Below the pieces are notes generated by a model. That model was not told the origin of the DNA, did not search any database, and worked only from the letters and a program-made list of their open reading frames with translations. A stretch of DNA of 64,000 nt from Rubritalea profundi (GTDB taxonomy: Bacteria; Verrucomicrobiota; Verrucomicrobiia; Verrucomicrobiales; Akkermansiaceae), in NCBI RefSeq assembly GCF_002954445.1, contig NZ_MQWA01000001.1, positions 4,007,061 to 4,071,060 on the forward strand. The letters run 5' to 3'. Position 1 is the first letter of the stretch; each line of letters starts with the position of its first letter. This document shows positions 18,416 to 28,566 of this stretch, in pieces. The translations under genes were made by a program, and so were the position numbers.

Positions 18416-18913
18416 TTAGAGTCCTGACATTTTCCACAGCTCCCAGCCACCTTTAAAAACACTCACCTTGTATCCAGATTTCGCAAGCGACCTAGCCATT
18501 TTGAGTGAGTCTGGACACTTTTCGCTCTGACAATAGATAACGATCTTCTTCCCTTTAGTAACAGCAGCATCGAGGGTGCTCCTTGAGGACTCAAAGTTCT
18601 TGTCAAACGATTTCAAAGGGAGACTGTAGGCTCCATCAATATGGCCAAGCTTATAGAAAATTGGCGATCTTGTATCGATCAAAAGAATAGAACCTGTCTG
18701 TTGTAGCTCGAACACCTTCTCTATCGGCAATTCACTGACCACCACAGGAGCTGCTGTTTCCTTCTCAGCTCCCGCACTCTCCGCGACCTGTTTCTCTTTT
18801 ACTTGCGTGGCGGAACTCTCGGCATCGCTCTTATCTAGCTCTGACAAACTGCTGGTACAGCTGCTAGTCACAGCTCCACCAATAAGGATGGAAATCACGG
18901 AGATTGTTTTCAT
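18416..18913 (-). CDS. Exported rhodanese-domain protein, probable lipoprotein
   Basis: This 165-residue protein begins with a short signal sequence ending in a Cys (VTSSC, an imperfect lipobox). A Ser/Glu-rich linker follows, then one rhodanese domain (about 65-165). The active-site loop is CQSEKC, so the catalytic Cys is present. LIDTRSPIFYKLGHIDGAYS is the typical N-terminal rhodanese motif. A sulfurtransferase or thiol-redox role at the membrane is likely. It shares an operon with the cysteine-cluster gene. Confidence 0.8.
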   Translation of the reverse strand: MKTISVISILIGGAVTSSCTSSLSELDKSDAESSATQVKEKQVAESAGAEKETAAPVVVSELPIEKVFELQQTGSILLIDTRSPIFYKLGHIDGAYSLPLKSFDKNFESSRSTLDAAVTKGKKIVIYCQSEKCPDSLKMARSLAKSGYKVSVFKGGWELWKMSGL

Positions 18914-18992
18914 GGCGCTATTCTATGCCTAACAAAGCAATCTCGGCAAGTCACTTGCTTGTAATAGCAATCTACGAGTCAAATTAGGCGAC

Positions 18993-21164
18993 TCACTCCA
19001 AATCCCGATAATCTACTTTCCTTTTGTCGTTTGTCTTTGCTTGCCGTATTTTCTCTCTTTGCTGTAACTCTTCGATTTGGTCGCGGAGGTGGGCGGCTCG
19101 CTCGAATTCTAGTCTGCCAGCGGCTTCGCGCATTTCTTCTTGGAGCTGAGAAATGATCTCAAGTGCATTATAAGTAACCTCATCTTCAGCCACCCTAAGC
19201 ATGGGCACAGAACTAGCTGCTTCATCATCATCACCATATGTCTGAAGGCTCTGCTGGACTGGCCGCACGACACTTCGCGGCACTACTCCATGCTTCTCAT
19301 TGTAGGCAATTTGGATTTCGCGTCGGTATTCGGTGATCGAAAGTAACTGCTTTATAGATTCAGTCACTTTATCACAGAACAGTACACACTCACCATTGAG
19401 GTGACGTGCCGCTCGTCCTGCAGTCTGCACCAGGCTTGTTTCGTTCCTCAAGAATCCTTCTTTGTCTGCATCTAAAATGCACACTAACGAAACCTCTGGA
19501 AGATCCAAGCCCTCACGCAAGAGATTGATGCCAATCAGAATATCGAACTCGGCGGCTCGCAGGGCGCGGAGGATTTCCACCCGTTCAACCGTATCGATGT
19601 CTGAGTGCAAGTAGCGAGCCTTCAAACCCACTTTCTCTAAATAGTCAGCTAAATCCTCGGCAGTCTTCTTGGTTAAAGTAGTAATCAACACTCGCTCATG
19701 CTTCTTCACCCGTTCTCTACAAAGTTCGATCGTTTTATCGATCTGCCCATCCAGCGGTAATAGAGTCAACACGGGATCCAACAATCCAGTAGGCCGGATG
19801 ATTTGTTCAGCCATAAGTGTGGCGCCACGCGTGCATACGTCAAAGTCCTCGACGCTCTCTAACGATGGACTCGGTGAGATCTGCTTGCGCAGCATCTTGA
19901 TTGCCTGATTAGCGGACATCTCCCCCTTCACCCAAGGAATGTAGCGCTTATTTTCTGGCCGCGAATTGATCATCTCAAATGGCCCAGGAGTCGCGGAAAC
20001 ATACACTCGTTGGTTTGTCATCTCCATGAACTCGGCAAAGCGTAGAGGACGGTTATCTAGCGCACTCGGCAAACGGAAGCCATGATTTACCAGCATCGTC
20101 TTACGACTTTTATCTCCTTCAAACATCCCACCGACCTGCGGAATAGTCGCATGACTCTCATCGACTAACAAAAGGTAATCCTCGGGAAAAAAATCCAATA
20201 AGGTGTATGGTCTAGCTCCCGGAGCACGACCAGTCACATGCCGCGAGTAATTCTCGATTCCTTGGCAGAATCCCATCTCGCGCATCATCTCAATATCGTA
20301 CTCAGTACGCATCCGCACTCGCTGAGCTTCGATCAATTTCCCATCTTTCTCAAAATCGGCAACCGTCTCCTTCATCTCCTTGCGGATCGACTTGATCGCC
20401 TCCTTCATTTTAGGACCAGACGAGACGAATTGCTTTGCTGGAAAAAAAAGGTAATCCTTCATCTCGCCGCGCTTGGTGCCACTCGTCGCTGAGATCTCAG
20501 AAATACGATCAATCTCGTCACCAAAGAACTCCACGCGTATTGCGGTGTCTTCGAGGTATGCAGGACGCACCTCCACCACATCGCCACGGACTCGGAAATG
20601 ACCCCGCTGGAATGCGATGTCGTTGCGCTCAAATAACACCTCAACCAACATCGCCAAGAATTCATCTCGTCCGATCTGTTGCCCGACATTCACTGGCAGC
20701 ATCATGTCCTTATAGTCATCCGGCGAGCCCAGACCATAGATACAACTGACCGAGGCGATCACGATCACGTCATCGCGGGTGATCAGACTTCCCATCGTAC
20801 TGAGCCGCATGCGCTCGATCTCTTCATTGATCGCTGAGTCCTTCTCAATGTAGGTATCAGAAGCTGGGATGTAGGCTTCGGGCTGGTAGTAATCGAAGTA
20901 ACTCACGAAATACTCGACCGCATTATTGGGAAAGAAGGCTCTAAATTCCGAATAGAGTTGGGCGGCAAGAGTCTTGTTGTGACTCATAATCAAGGTCGGT
21001 TTATTCACCTGCTTGATGACATTTGCCATAGTGAATGTCTTACCTGAACCTGTGACACCAAGCACCGATTGGTGACCATTACCCACCTGCAAAGATTTGA
21101 CCATTTTATCAATCGCCTGTTGCTGATCACCTTCCGGCGTGTATTCACTTACTAACTCGAACAT
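18993..21164 (-). CDS. uvrB: Excinuclease ABC subunit B
   Basis: UvrB is the DNA-damage verification helicase of nucleotide excision repair. The start at 21164 (MFELVSEYTPEGDQQQAI) is chosen over a longer frame to 21236 because it fits the family and has GGAGAG just upstream. Walker A is GVTGSGKT, the damage-binding beta-hairpin region is YFDYYQPEAYIP, and the helicase motifs include LLVDESHATIPQ. The C-terminal UVR domain (LEFERAAHLRDQIEEL) contacts UvrC. At 723 residues it is slightly longer than the usual 670-690. No uvrA or uvrC is adjacent. Confidence 0.97.
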   Translation of the reverse strand: MFELVSEYTPEGDQQQAIDKMVKSLQVGNGHQSVLGVTGSGKTFTMANVIKQVNKPTLIMSHNKTLAAQLYSEFRAFFPNNAVEYFVSYFDYYQPEAYIPASDTYIEKDSAINEEIERMRLSTMGSLITRDDVIVIASVSCIYGLGSPDDYKDMMLPVNVGQQIGRDEFLAMLVEVLFERNDIAFQRGHFRVRGDVVEVRPAYLEDTAIRVEFFGDEIDRISEISATSGTKRGEMKDYLFFPAKQFVSSGPKMKEAIKSIRKEMKETVADFEKDGKLIEAQRVRMRTEYDIEMMREMGFCQGIENYSRHVTGRAPGARPYTLLDFFPEDYLLLVDESHATIPQVGGMFEGDKSRKTMLVNHGFRLPSALDNRPLRFAEFMEMTNQRVYVSATPGPFEMINSRPENKRYIPWVKGEMSANQAIKMLRKQISPSPSLESVEDFDVCTRGATLMAEQIIRPTGLLDPVLTLLPLDGQIDKTIELCRERVKKHERVLITTLTKKTAEDLADYLEKVGLKARYLHSDIDTVERVEILRALRAAEFDILIGINLLREGLDLPEVSLVCILDADKEGFLRNETSLVQTAGRAARHLNGECVLFCDKVTESIKQLLSITEYRREIQIAYNEKHGVVPRSVVRPVQQSLQTYGDDDEAASSVPMLRVAEDEVTYNALEIISQLQEEMREAAGRLEFERAAHLRDQIEELQQREKIRQAKTNDKRKVDYRDLE

Positions 21165-21319
21165 CTCTCCTTGAAGAGTTGAGAATCTAGTAGATAGAAT
21201 CAAGCACCAACGAACAGAACCTCGATTTGATTTCATTAATAACGTCCAAATTGCAGTGGTATCCTCGCCAAATGAGTGTTAGGAAAATCTACCTCGACCT
21301 GATGATTGACAATCAAAAC

Positions 21320-21508
21320 ATGACAATGAGCCCATGCTCAAACAACTGTAATCTAGGTGACGATCAAATATGCCTCGGTTGCCACCGCTCGATAGACGAA
21401 ATCATCGATTGGTCGAATATGGGCACAGATCAAAAAATGAAAATCCTCGAAAGATGTAATGCCTCTGCGAGCTTGAACGAGAATGATACGAGAGCTATAC
21501 TCGGGTAA
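21320..21508 (+). CDS. DUF1289-type small cysteine protein
   Basis: This short protein (62 residues from MTMSPCSNNC) has four cysteines in the DUF1289 pattern: SPCSNNCNLGDDQICLGCHR followed by DEIIDWSNM. Such proteins are thought to bind a metal; their role is unknown. A longer frame from 21227 exists, but the extra residues are not conserved. ATGs at 21302 or 21326 are also possible. It stands alone between uvrB (divergent) and polX. Confidence 0.7.
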   Translation: MTMSPCSNNCNLGDDQICLGCHRSIDEIIDWSNMGTDQKMKILERCNASASLNENDTRAILG

Positions 21509-21648
21509 ATAAAAATTTTATTACTATTAGCCTGCCTAATAATTTTCGTTCGCCACTTAGAAGAGCGCTTCCGACCTCTTTGCTCCATCTGCATGTATTT
21601 GTTCTTCCAGCATTGACTGACACCACATTATTCCCACTAATCTAAACC

Positions 21649-23373
21649 ATGGACCGAGAAGATATAGCCGACGTATTAGACCAAATCGCACTCCTTCTTG
21701 AGTTGAAGGGCGAAAATATCTTTAAGACACGCGCTTACAGGAATGGTGCTGAGATTGTGCGCTCAAATGATGCGGATATCGTTGCCCTTGCCAAAGAAAA
21801 CAAACTCGACGGCATTGCTGGACTAGGCAAGGCGCTACAGCAAAAAATCCACGAACTTGCGACAACTGGAAAGCTCGAGTTTTATGAGAACCTGCGTGCT
21901 GAGTTCCCTCCTACTCTTTTTGATCTTTTTGAAATTCAAGGTCTTGGACCTAAAAAGATCAAAGCCCTCTACGATCAACTCAAAATTGATTCGGTCGAGT
22001 CACTCAAAACTGCCTGCGAAAGTGGCTCTATTAGCGCACTAAAAGGCTTTGCTAAGAAGACGGTTGAAAAAATCTTAGCGGCTATCGAGCTCAGAGAGAA
22101 ATTTGCCTCACACTTCCGACTCGGTGACGTCGCTGTGATGGCAGAAACATTACTCGACCACGTGCGAGCGCACCCAGCGACTCTTCGTTGCTGTCACGCA
22201 GGATCATATCGCCGTTCCAAAGAGATTTTACACGATATCGACATCCTGGTAGCAACCGACAGACCAGCGGAACTTACTGAGTATTTCTCCCAGTTAGATG
22301 AAGTCGCCGAGGTAATCGTCTGTGGCGAAACCAAAGTTTCTATCAGACTCGATGGCGGCCTCCAAGCTGATCTTCGAGCTGTCTCTAACTCAGCCTTCCC
22401 GTTCGCCCTGCAATACTTTAGCGGCAGCAAAGAACACAATGTGGCGATCCGCCAACGCGCACTCAAGCGTGGATGGTCGCTCAACGAGTACGACTTCACC
22501 GTCAAAGAAGGAGCCGAGCAACCACCAGTAGTCCACGAAGAAGCCGATATCTATCAAGCTCTCGGGCTCGACTTCATTCCGCCCGAACTGCGCGAAAACC
22601 GGGGTGAAATCGAAGCTGCTGAGAATGGGAAGATCCCCCGTCTCATCGAACTAGAAAACCTTCGTGGTACCTTCCACAATCACACAACGGCCTCAGACGG
22701 TAGGAACTCTCTCGAAGAAATGGCAGAAGCCGCGATCGAGCTCGGGCTGGAGTACTTAGGCATCGCCGATCACTCCAAGGCGTCATTCCAGGCAAATGGG
22801 CTCTATCCTGACCGCCTCCTCCGCCAGGTAGCAGAAATCAAGAAGCTCAACCAACAATGGAATGGCTCCTTTCGCCTTCTCGCCGGCTCAGAGGTAGATA
22901 TTCTTAAGGATGGCACACTCGATTTCGCTGATGATATTCTCTCACAGTTAGATTATGTGGTAGCCTCAGTGCACAATTCTTTCACCCTACCAGAGAAAGA
23001 AATGACGGCTCGTATTATTCGTGCCATGGAGAACCCACACGTTACTATGTTAGGTCACGTCACTGGCCGACTTCTATTACGCCGCGAGGCCTACGCGGTA
23101 AATATCGATAAAATTATCGACTGCGCAGCGGCGACCGGAACCATCATTGAACTCAACTGTAATCCACGTCGACTCGACATGGATTGGCGTCATTGGAATA
23201 AAGCGCGTGAAAAAGGTGTTAAATGTGCTATCAATCCGGACGCGCATCGTTTAGAACAATTACAATTCTTAGCATTTGGAGTTCGTCTTGCCCGTAAAGG
23301 CTGGCTTAGCAAGTCTGATGTAATCAACACCAAGGCACTCCCAGAAATCCTCGATTTCCTTTCTATCCAATAA
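21649..23373 (+). CDS. polX: Family X DNA polymerase / 3'-5' exonuclease PolX
   Basis: This is a repair polymerase with two modules. The N-terminal family X polymerase has helix-hairpin-helix segments ([31 protein letters not shown]) and the nucleotidyltransferase motif [17 protein letters not shown], whose two Asp bind metal. The C-terminal PHP phosphoesterase (about 345-570) carries [14 protein letters not shown], a central VASVHNS and the final NPDAH metal-ligand motifs. Its 574 residues match bacterial PolX such as that of Bacillus. It acts in base-excision-type gap filling in the cytoplasm. Confidence 0.95.
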   Translation: MDREDIADVLDQIALLLELKGENIFKTRAYRNGAEIVRSNDADIVALAKENKLDGIAGLGKALQQKIHELATTGKLEFYENLRAEFPPTLFDLFEIQGLGPKKIKALYDQLKIDSVESLKTACESGSISALKGFAKKTVEKILAAIELREKFASHFRLGDVAVMAETLLDHVRAHPATLRCCHAGSYRRSKEILHDIDILVATDRPAELTEYFSQLDEVAEVIVCGETKVSIRLDGGLQADLRAVSNSAFPFALQYFSGSKEHNVAIRQRALKRGWSLNEYDFTVKEGAEQPPVVHEEADIYQALGLDFIPPELRENRGEIEAAENGKIPRLIELENLRGTFHNHTTASDGRNSLEEMAEAAIELGLEYLGIADHSKASFQANGLYPDRLLRQVAEIKKLNQQWNGSFRLLAGSEVDILKDGTLDFADDILSQLDYVVASVHNSFTLPEKEMTARIIRAMENPHVTMLGHVTGRLLLRREAYAVNIDKIIDCAAATGTIIELNCNPRRLDMDWRHWNKAREKGVKCAINPDAHRLEQLQFLAFGVRLARKGWLSKSDVINTKALPEILDFLSIQ

Positions 23374-23390
23374 CCACCAAACACATAAAG

Positions 23391-24428
23391 ATGTACTCAC
23401 ATTTCCTAGCCCAAGGCCCAGCTGACCCACCTAGCATCATTTTCTTAATCATCGCAGGCGTGATCCTTCTTTTCGGACTCATCTTTGCATACCTCCTGCT
23501 TAAGTTTTTCAAAACTTGGCTCCGTGCAAAACTCTCACAAGCACCCGTCGATTTCCTCTCACTGATTGGAATGTGGCTGCGTAAAGTACCATTTGAGCTC
23601 ATCGTCGATAGCCGAATCACTGCAGTCAAAGCTGGACTCGACTACAGCACAGATAACCTCGAAGCTCACTACCTCGCCGGTGGTGACATTTCCAATGTCG
23701 TGCTCGCTCTCATCGCAGCAGACAAGGCCGGCATCAGCCTCGATTACCAACGTGCTTGCGCGATTGACCTCGCGACGAAGGACACTGGGAAATCCGTACT
23801 TGAAGCGGTTCGTACATCGATCAACCCTATGGTTATTGATTGCCCGACTCCAACCAATGGCATCAACAAAATTACTGCCGTAGCCAAAGACGGTATTGCT
23901 GTAAATGCTCGCGCCCGAGTCACTGTCAGAACAAACCTTGATGGATTTGTTGGTGGAGCTACCGAAGAAACCATTATCGCCCGTGTGGGTGAAGGCATCG
24001 TTACTGCCGTGGGTTCAGCTGAGTCCTACAAGGCTGTCCTAGAAAACCCCGACTCCATTTCGAAGCTTGTCCTTTCTAAAGGAGTGGACACAGCCACCGC
24101 ATTTGAAATCCTCTCCATTGATATTGCTGATGTGGATGTCTCAGACAACATTGGTGCTCGCCTCCAGGCCGAGCAAGCCGAAGCGGATAAGCAAATCGCT
24201 CAGGCTCGTGCCGAAGTTCGCCGTGCAGCAGCCGTCGCTGAAGAGCAAGAAATGTCAGCTAGAACTCAAGAAATGCGAGCTAAAGTGGTAGAAGCTGAAG
24301 CTGAAATCCCAATGGCGATCGCTGAAGCATTCCGCAATGGAAACCTTGGTGTCATGGACTACGCTAAGTATCAAAACATCAACTCAGACACCAAGATGCG
24401 TGACTCACTCGCTGACGGTGAAGAGTAA
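23391..24428 (+). CDS. floA: Flotillin-like membrane scaffold protein FloA
   Basis: This 345-residue SPFH/flotillin-like protein (UPF0365 family) organises membrane microdomains. It has an N-terminal membrane segment (about 15-37), followed by the conserved body ([39 protein letters not shown]). A Glu/Ala-rich coiled coil ([20 protein letters not shown]) and the [20 protein letters not shown] end are diagnostic. It lies 17 bp after polX and is followed by a small membrane-anchored gene, probably in one operon. Confidence 0.93.
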   Translation: MYSHFLAQGPADPPSIIFLIIAGVILLFGLIFAYLLLKFFKTWLRAKLSQAPVDFLSLIGMWLRKVPFELIVDSRITAVKAGLDYSTDNLEAHYLAGGDISNVVLALIAADKAGISLDYQRACAIDLATKDTGKSVLEAVRTSINPMVIDCPTPTNGINKITAVAKDGIAVNARARVTVRTNLDGFVGGATEETIIARVGEGIVTAVGSAESYKAVLENPDSISKLVLSKGVDTATAFEILSIDIADVDVSDNIGARLQAEQAEADKQIAQARAEVRRAAAVAEEQEMSARTQEMRAKVVEAEAEIPMAIAEAFRNGNLGVMDYAKYQNINSDTKMRDSLADGEE

Positions 24429-24451
24429 GATCTAAACTAACTTTCATTATT

Positions 24452-24982
24452 ATGTTCACTGAGCTACTTGCAGAAACTGAAATTCCAGCACAAGCGATTC
24501 TATTTATCATTGTGATGGTCTTCAGTTTTCTGAAGTGGCTCTTTGGTAAATTTACGGAAAAAAAAGAAGAAGGTGACTCCTCCACACTGGAGTCACTTTA
24601 TGACCAATACCGTGATGAAATAAGAGCACATCAAGCTCCACCCACTACCCCCCAAAGGGACGTAGCTGCCACCCCTCCGCAACGCACATCCACTGCGTCA
24701 CCCCCTCCGGCTCTGCCGAAAACTGTCGCCTCAAAATCGATTACTCCTCTTCCGGTCGTAGAGCAGAAGCCACGCTTCAACATGGACGATGTTGAGCGAG
24801 CTCGCAAAGCAAAGCAAAACAGCGCCTATGAGCGCCCAAGCGTAAGCTCTGCTAAAGCCGATAAAAAACGGACATCTAACATCACTCTCATCCCTTTACA
24901 CAGGAAATTACGCCACAAGGGAAGCCTGCGCCAGGCATTGCTCGTAAAGCAAATCCTAGGTACACCTAAGGCCTTTCAATAG
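24452..24982 (+). CDS. Small membrane-anchored protein with a Pro-rich linker
   Basis: No known function. The 176 residues comprise an N-terminal membrane helix (about 13-32, QAILFIIVMVFSFLKWLFG), a charged segment, a Pro/Thr-rich linker (about 62-110) and a short C-terminal block (LRHKGSLRQALLVKQILGTP). Similar ends (LRxAxxxxEILGPPxAL) occur on small proteins in Planctomycetes and Verrucomicrobia. It follows floA by 23 bp, so a role with FloA is possible by context only. Confidence 0.65.
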   Translation: MFTELLAETEIPAQAILFIIVMVFSFLKWLFGKFTEKKEEGDSSTLESLYDQYRDEIRAHQAPPTTPQRDVAATPPQRTSTASPPPALPKTVASKSITPLPVVEQKPRFNMDDVERARKAKQNSAYERPSVSSAKADKKRTSNITLIPLHRKLRHKGSLRQALLVKQILGTPKAFQ

Positions 24983-25135
24983 AGGATCGCTGCGCTCCAA
25001 TTAGCAGTTTAGAATTAGCAATCGATACATTCGAAGACTCGTTCTCAAGCAGGTAACCAAAAATAAATTTTGTCCATTCTTAGAAATTCTGAAAATCCTG
25101 TATAAAAAACAGTATTACCTGAATTTATGAGATGC

Positions 25136-25939
25136 TTACCTAATCCGCTCGACACCCGCGTAGCAATTGAACCTAGGTGGCCGCAAAAAACCGATGAGCG
25201 TCTGGCCACTTTCTTGAGCGAAATCTACAGCTAGACTGGTGGGTGCTGAGATCGCCGAAATCATTGGCACTCCAAGCGCATGCGCTTTCTGCATTACCTC
25301 GAATGAGACTCGACCCGAGACCTGAAGAATCACCGAACTTAAATCCAGTGACTCCACAGCGGCAAAGCCTAACACCTTATCGATGGCATTGTGACGTCCC
25401 ACATCTTCGCGCAACACAAGAAGCGTCCCTTCGCTGTCAAATAATCCAGCGGCATGCAGTCCTCCTGTGCTCTCAAATACTCGTTGCGCCTCACGCAGCT
25501 TATCCGGCAGGCCTAACAAGACTTCACTCTTCACACTAAACTCTCCCATCACTCTCGGGTGATTTTGCCGAATCGAGTCAATAGTGGCCTTGCCACAAAT
25601 CCCACAGGATGAGGCTGAGTATAAATTTCGTTGGTGACGTGCGAAATCCACGGTGACCTCGTCCTTCAGAAACACCAATGCGTGGTTTTGATTCTTCTCT
25701 AGGTCGATCCTAGTCACACCATCAAGGTTTGGTAAAACACCCTCACTTAGCAGAAATCCTCTAACTAGATCGAGATCATCGCATGGTGTCCGCATCACCA
25801 CAGCAATCGGATGCCCATCCAGAGTGATTTGTAGCGGCTCTTCCGCTGAGATACTATCTTCCACCGTAGCACGAGCACCAGCCCTGTACTGCACTATAGA
25901 ATAGTGCTGGGACCTAGTCTCAGGCTTCACTCTCGACAT
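25136..25939 (-). CDS. fdhD: Formate dehydrogenase accessory sulfurtransferase
   Basis: FdhD transfers sulfur to the molybdenum cofactor of formate dehydrogenase. The conserved SSCGICGK loop carries the essential cysteines. Family text EEPLQITLDGHPIAVVMRTP, LVRGFLLSEGVL and FSTGGLHAAGLFD-like (FESTGGLHAAGLF) is present. I choose ATG 25939 (MSRVKPETRS), which overlaps the end of the upstream MOSC gene by 20 bp; a start at 25963 is also open. The protein has about 267 residues. No formate dehydrogenase gene is in the window. Confidence 0.93.
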   Translation of the reverse strand: MSRVKPETRSQHYSIVQYRAGARATVEDSISAEEPLQITLDGHPIAVVMRTPCDDLDLVRGFLLSEGVLPNLDGVTRIDLEKNQNHALVFLKDEVTVDFARHQRNLYSASSCGICGKATIDSIRQNHPRVMGEFSVKSEVLLGLPDKLREAQRVFESTGGLHAAGLFDSEGTLLVLREDVGRHNAIDKVLGFAAVESLDLSSVILQVSGRVSFEVMQKAHALGVPMISAISAPTSLAVDFAQESGQTLIGFLRPPRFNCYAGVERIR

Positions 25940-26432
25940 CCCCCAATACTTTAAAATTGGCATCTCCAGCCACCAGTGAACCTCCGCTCACAATCCTAGC
26001 TCTCAGCCCGCCTCTACCTTTAAGGAAATCTTCTGCTCCATCCCCCACTGCCTCGTCCATCCAAAAGCAGGGCGAGCATTCGCAGGAGCCGGTGAATTCC
26101 ATCCCATTGATGCGAAATCTTTTTCCTATCAAACTATTGAGATCCACTCCCTCGACTACGACATTCCGTCGAAAAACGGCAGCAGCAAATTCCTCGGCAG
26201 GGAATCTTGAACTAATTTTCTGATACACAGCCCAGTCAAAAAAGGTGATTTGCCCCTTATAGTCTGGCTCGTAATCAAAGAACCGATCACTGACAATTCC
26301 ACTACCAGCGACTAGCTCAAGGGAATCACATTCCACAATAGGATTCTTCATCGAAGCCATTCCGTATCGACCAAAATAATTGTGATCAGGTGAAATATAG
26401 AGATGCTTTATCGTCGCTTTCATAGAGGTCAT
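25920..26432 (-). CDS. MOSC-domain protein
   Basis: This 170-residue single-domain MOSC protein belongs to the molybdenum-cofactor sulfurase C-terminal fold. GSGIVSDRFFDYEPDYKGQITF and the conserved Cys region CECSPCFWMDEAVG are visible, followed by GRGGLRARIVSGGSL. Such proteins handle sulfur or the molybdenum cofactor. Overlap with fdhD and divergence from moaC place it in a molybdoenzyme maturation cluster. Confidence 0.85.
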   Translation of the reverse strand: MTSMKATIKHLYISPDHNYFGRYGMASMKNPIVECDSLELVAGSGIVSDRFFDYEPDYKGQITFFDWAVYQKISSRFPAEEFAAAVFRRNVVVEGVDLNSLIGKRFRINGMEFTGSCECSPCFWMDEAVGDGAEDFLKGRGGLRARIVSGGSLVAGDANFKVLGDVESEA

Positions 26433-26542
26433 TTGGGATGCAACTCATCAAAGCAAGCATTACAGCCAAATACCACACCAGATTCAGCCATTCCGCAAAA
26501 AAAATCCTTTGCCTCATCCCGTCGAACTTTCACAATCAAGCC

Positions 26543-27022
26543 ATGCACCCATTCACCCACGTCGATCCAGAGAACCAACCCGGTATGGTCGACGTCTCAA
26601 ATAAAGACACCACACGCCGCGAAGCCACCGCTGAGTCTATTGTCACGCTAGGTACTGAAATCATGCAGCACATGCAGGATGGTGATATCGAGTCTAAGAA
26701 AGGCCCGGTTTTTCAGACCGCCATTATTGCTGGCACCATGGCAGCAAAGAAAACTTCCGATTGGATCCCCTTTTGCCACCCGCTACCGCTGGAGAAATGT
26801 AAGTTTAAAATCGAGGCTATCAATACGACGCAAGTCCGCGTGCAGTGCACATGCCTCACCACTGCCAGAACTGGGATTGAAATGGAAGCTCTCACAGGGG
26901 CCTCAGCAGCAGCACTCACCATTTATGATATGTGCAAGGCTGTAAGTAAATCCATCACCATCGAACACACTCGGTTGCTTAGTAAAACTGGCGGGAAATC
27001 CGATTTCAAGAGTGAGTACTGA
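26543..27022 (+). CDS. moaC: Cyclic pyranopterin monophosphate synthase
   Basis: MoaC acts with MoaA in the first step of molybdenum cofactor synthesis. From ATG 26543 (MHPFTHVDPENQPGMVDVSN) the protein has 159 residues, exactly the family size. The upstream 35-codon extension from 26438 is unlike the family. Motifs include KKTSDWIPFCHPLPL, the catalytic neighbourhood TARTGIEMEALTGASAAALT and DMCKAVSK near the end. It is divergent from MOSC-fdhD. Confidence 0.95.
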   Translation: MHPFTHVDPENQPGMVDVSNKDTTRREATAESIVTLGTEIMQHMQDGDIESKKGPVFQTAIIAGTMAAKKTSDWIPFCHPLPLEKCKFKIEAINTTQVRVQCTCLTTARTGIEMEALTGASAAALTIYDMCKAVSKSITIEHTRLLSKTGGKSDFKSEY

Positions 27023-27062
27023 CTTTAGTTCAATACACGCCTAATCAGCCTAGATGAAAAAA

Positions 27063-27088
27063 AATGCACCAGCCGTAGATGGTGCATT
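27063..27088 (-). terminator. Terminator after the carbonic anhydrase gene
   Basis: A 9-bp stem (27063-27071 with 27080-27088) closes an 8-base loop. On the minus strand it is followed by eight T. It lies about 30 bases beyond the carbonic anhydrase stop. Confidence 0.8.
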
Positions 27089-27116
27089 CTAAATGTTAGT
27101 AATATAATATCTACTG

Positions 27117-27806
27117 TTATTTAAGTAGTGTGACTCCACCTGTGTGCAGGTCGTAAACTGCTCCAACAATCATGATGTCGCCACTTTTCTCGAGATCAGC
27201 TAGAACCTTACTGCGCTCACGGATGTCACTCACAGTCTGGCGTACGTTGGCTTCCACCACATCGTTGACGAACTCAATATTCTTAGAGTTACGACCTTTT
27301 TCCTCGTGGCCTTTTACTGCTTCAACCGCAGGTTTTATTTTAGCTAGCAGAGCAGTCAAGTTACCCATCTCAGCATGATCACATGCGCCTTTTACAGCTC
27401 CACAGGCAGTGTGACCGAGTACCATAACGAGTTTTGATCCGGCTAACTTAGTAGCAAACTCCATCGATCTTAACTGATCCACATTTTCCACGTTACCCGC
27501 CACCCGGCCGACAAAAAGATCACCAATTCCTTGGTCAAAGACGATTTCTACTGGAACACGTGAATCGAGACAGGATAGTGTCACAGCCTTTGGGTGCTGG
27601 CCTTTCGTTGTGGCTTCTATACGTTTTAGGATTTCTGGTGATGTCACGTCTCCTTTCATGTAGCGTTTATTTCCTTCCAGTAATTCACTGAGAACTGCTT
27701 TGGGCGTGATTGATTTTTGCGTCTCAATACTCGTCTGCGCGCTAGCAGAAAAAGCTAGTCTGAGAGATGTTACAGAGATTGCGGCTACTTTAGTGAATAT
27801 ATTCAT
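27117..27806 (-). CDS. Exported beta-class carbonic anhydrase
   Basis: This zinc enzyme interconverts CO2 and bicarbonate. The ligands are visible in the motifs SCLDSR (Cys, Asp/Arg pair) and HTACG (His and Cys). The start at 27806 (MNIFTKVAAISV) gives a signal peptide ending near SASAQ, so the enzyme is probably periplasmic, unlike most cytoplasmic beta forms. It has 229 residues. The gene is alone, with a terminator downstream. A role in inorganic carbon or pH handling is likely. Confidence 0.9.
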   Translation of the reverse strand: MNIFTKVAAISVTSLRLAFSASAQTSIETQKSITPKAVLSELLEGNKRYMKGDVTSPEILKRIEATTKGQHPKAVTLSCLDSRVPVEIVFDQGIGDLFVGRVAGNVENVDQLRSMEFATKLAGSKLVMVLGHTACGAVKGACDHAEMGNLTALLAKIKPAVEAVKGHEEKGRNSKNIEFVNDVVEANVRQTVSDIRERSKVLADLEKSGDIMIVGAVYDLHTGGVTLLK

Positions 27807-27944
27807 CGGCTTATTTTTTGGGATTATCAATTTTCATTCACAGTCACCCCATAGCAACTCAATGAGTAGCTGTAATCCTTGAGTTAGCGTTATTTTTTGA
27901 CCGATTCGGCGACTTCGTTTTTTGAATTCAAGAAGAGACGTTCT

Positions 27945-28293
27945 TTATTTACTGGCTTCCTGCCCGCGTGCTGTCCCATAGAATTATGGAGCAAAACCTA
28001 CTAGGTATGATGTCTCGCAAGCTATCCGCATTCGATAGCTGCCACCTGCTGTCCCATAGGATTTGAGCAGGCTCATCAGATTTATTCGATCCCAGACCAC
28101 CCCACGAACTATAGCGAGTAGACGTGAAAAACTGTGAGACCATCCTGCTACTTGACCTTGAAAACACATCAAGACGTACAGAAGCAAAGCTGCCCATAGT
28201 TGCCAGCGTATCGCATGCTTACTGTGTCCTAGGAAGTCACAAACTTGTAGGGTCTGTTTGATCTGCTTAAAGAATACTTCGATGCCCCGTCAA
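27945..28293 (-). pseudogene. IS4-family transposase relic (C-terminal part)
   Basis: The minus strand encodes the C-terminal end of an IS4-type DDE transposase: GIEVFFKQIKQTLQ with the catalytic Glu, then FLGHSKHAIRWQLWAALLLY and LLKSYGTAGGSYRMRI. The frame has an in-frame TGA at 28290-28292, just before the Glu helix, and a TAA at about 27982, after GFAP. It then runs on to FYGTARGQEASK and a final stop. The upstream two thirds cannot be recognised, although decayed sequence may extend to about 28500. No terminal inverted repeats were found. It is a dead insertion sequence. Confidence 0.85.
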
Positions 28294-28566
28294 AATGTCC
28301 ACATCACTAATCTTGTCAGAGCGGGCTGAAAGTCGCTTTGCAAATAGTCTGGCGAGTGGTGTGTGATAGGATAGTATAGATCCGGTGAGATTTAAGCCGC
28401 CTTGAGCATTGATCCTTTCGTTGATCAGTGATAATTTCATCTTGGTAACCCGTTGGGTGGTTGTGGTAAACAACTCTTAAGCTAGTAACTAGGAAGATTC
28501 CCAATATTTTCTCAAAACTAACTCACGGATTCAGGATAGAGAGATATTGCTAAAGAAGGTAAATAA

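Noticed and set aside
27960..28070. Repeated GCTGTCCCATA at 27970 and 28049 as IS terminal repeats
   Set aside because: Both copies are in the same orientation and fall within the transposase frame (SYGTAG and FYGTAR), so they are internal coding repeats.
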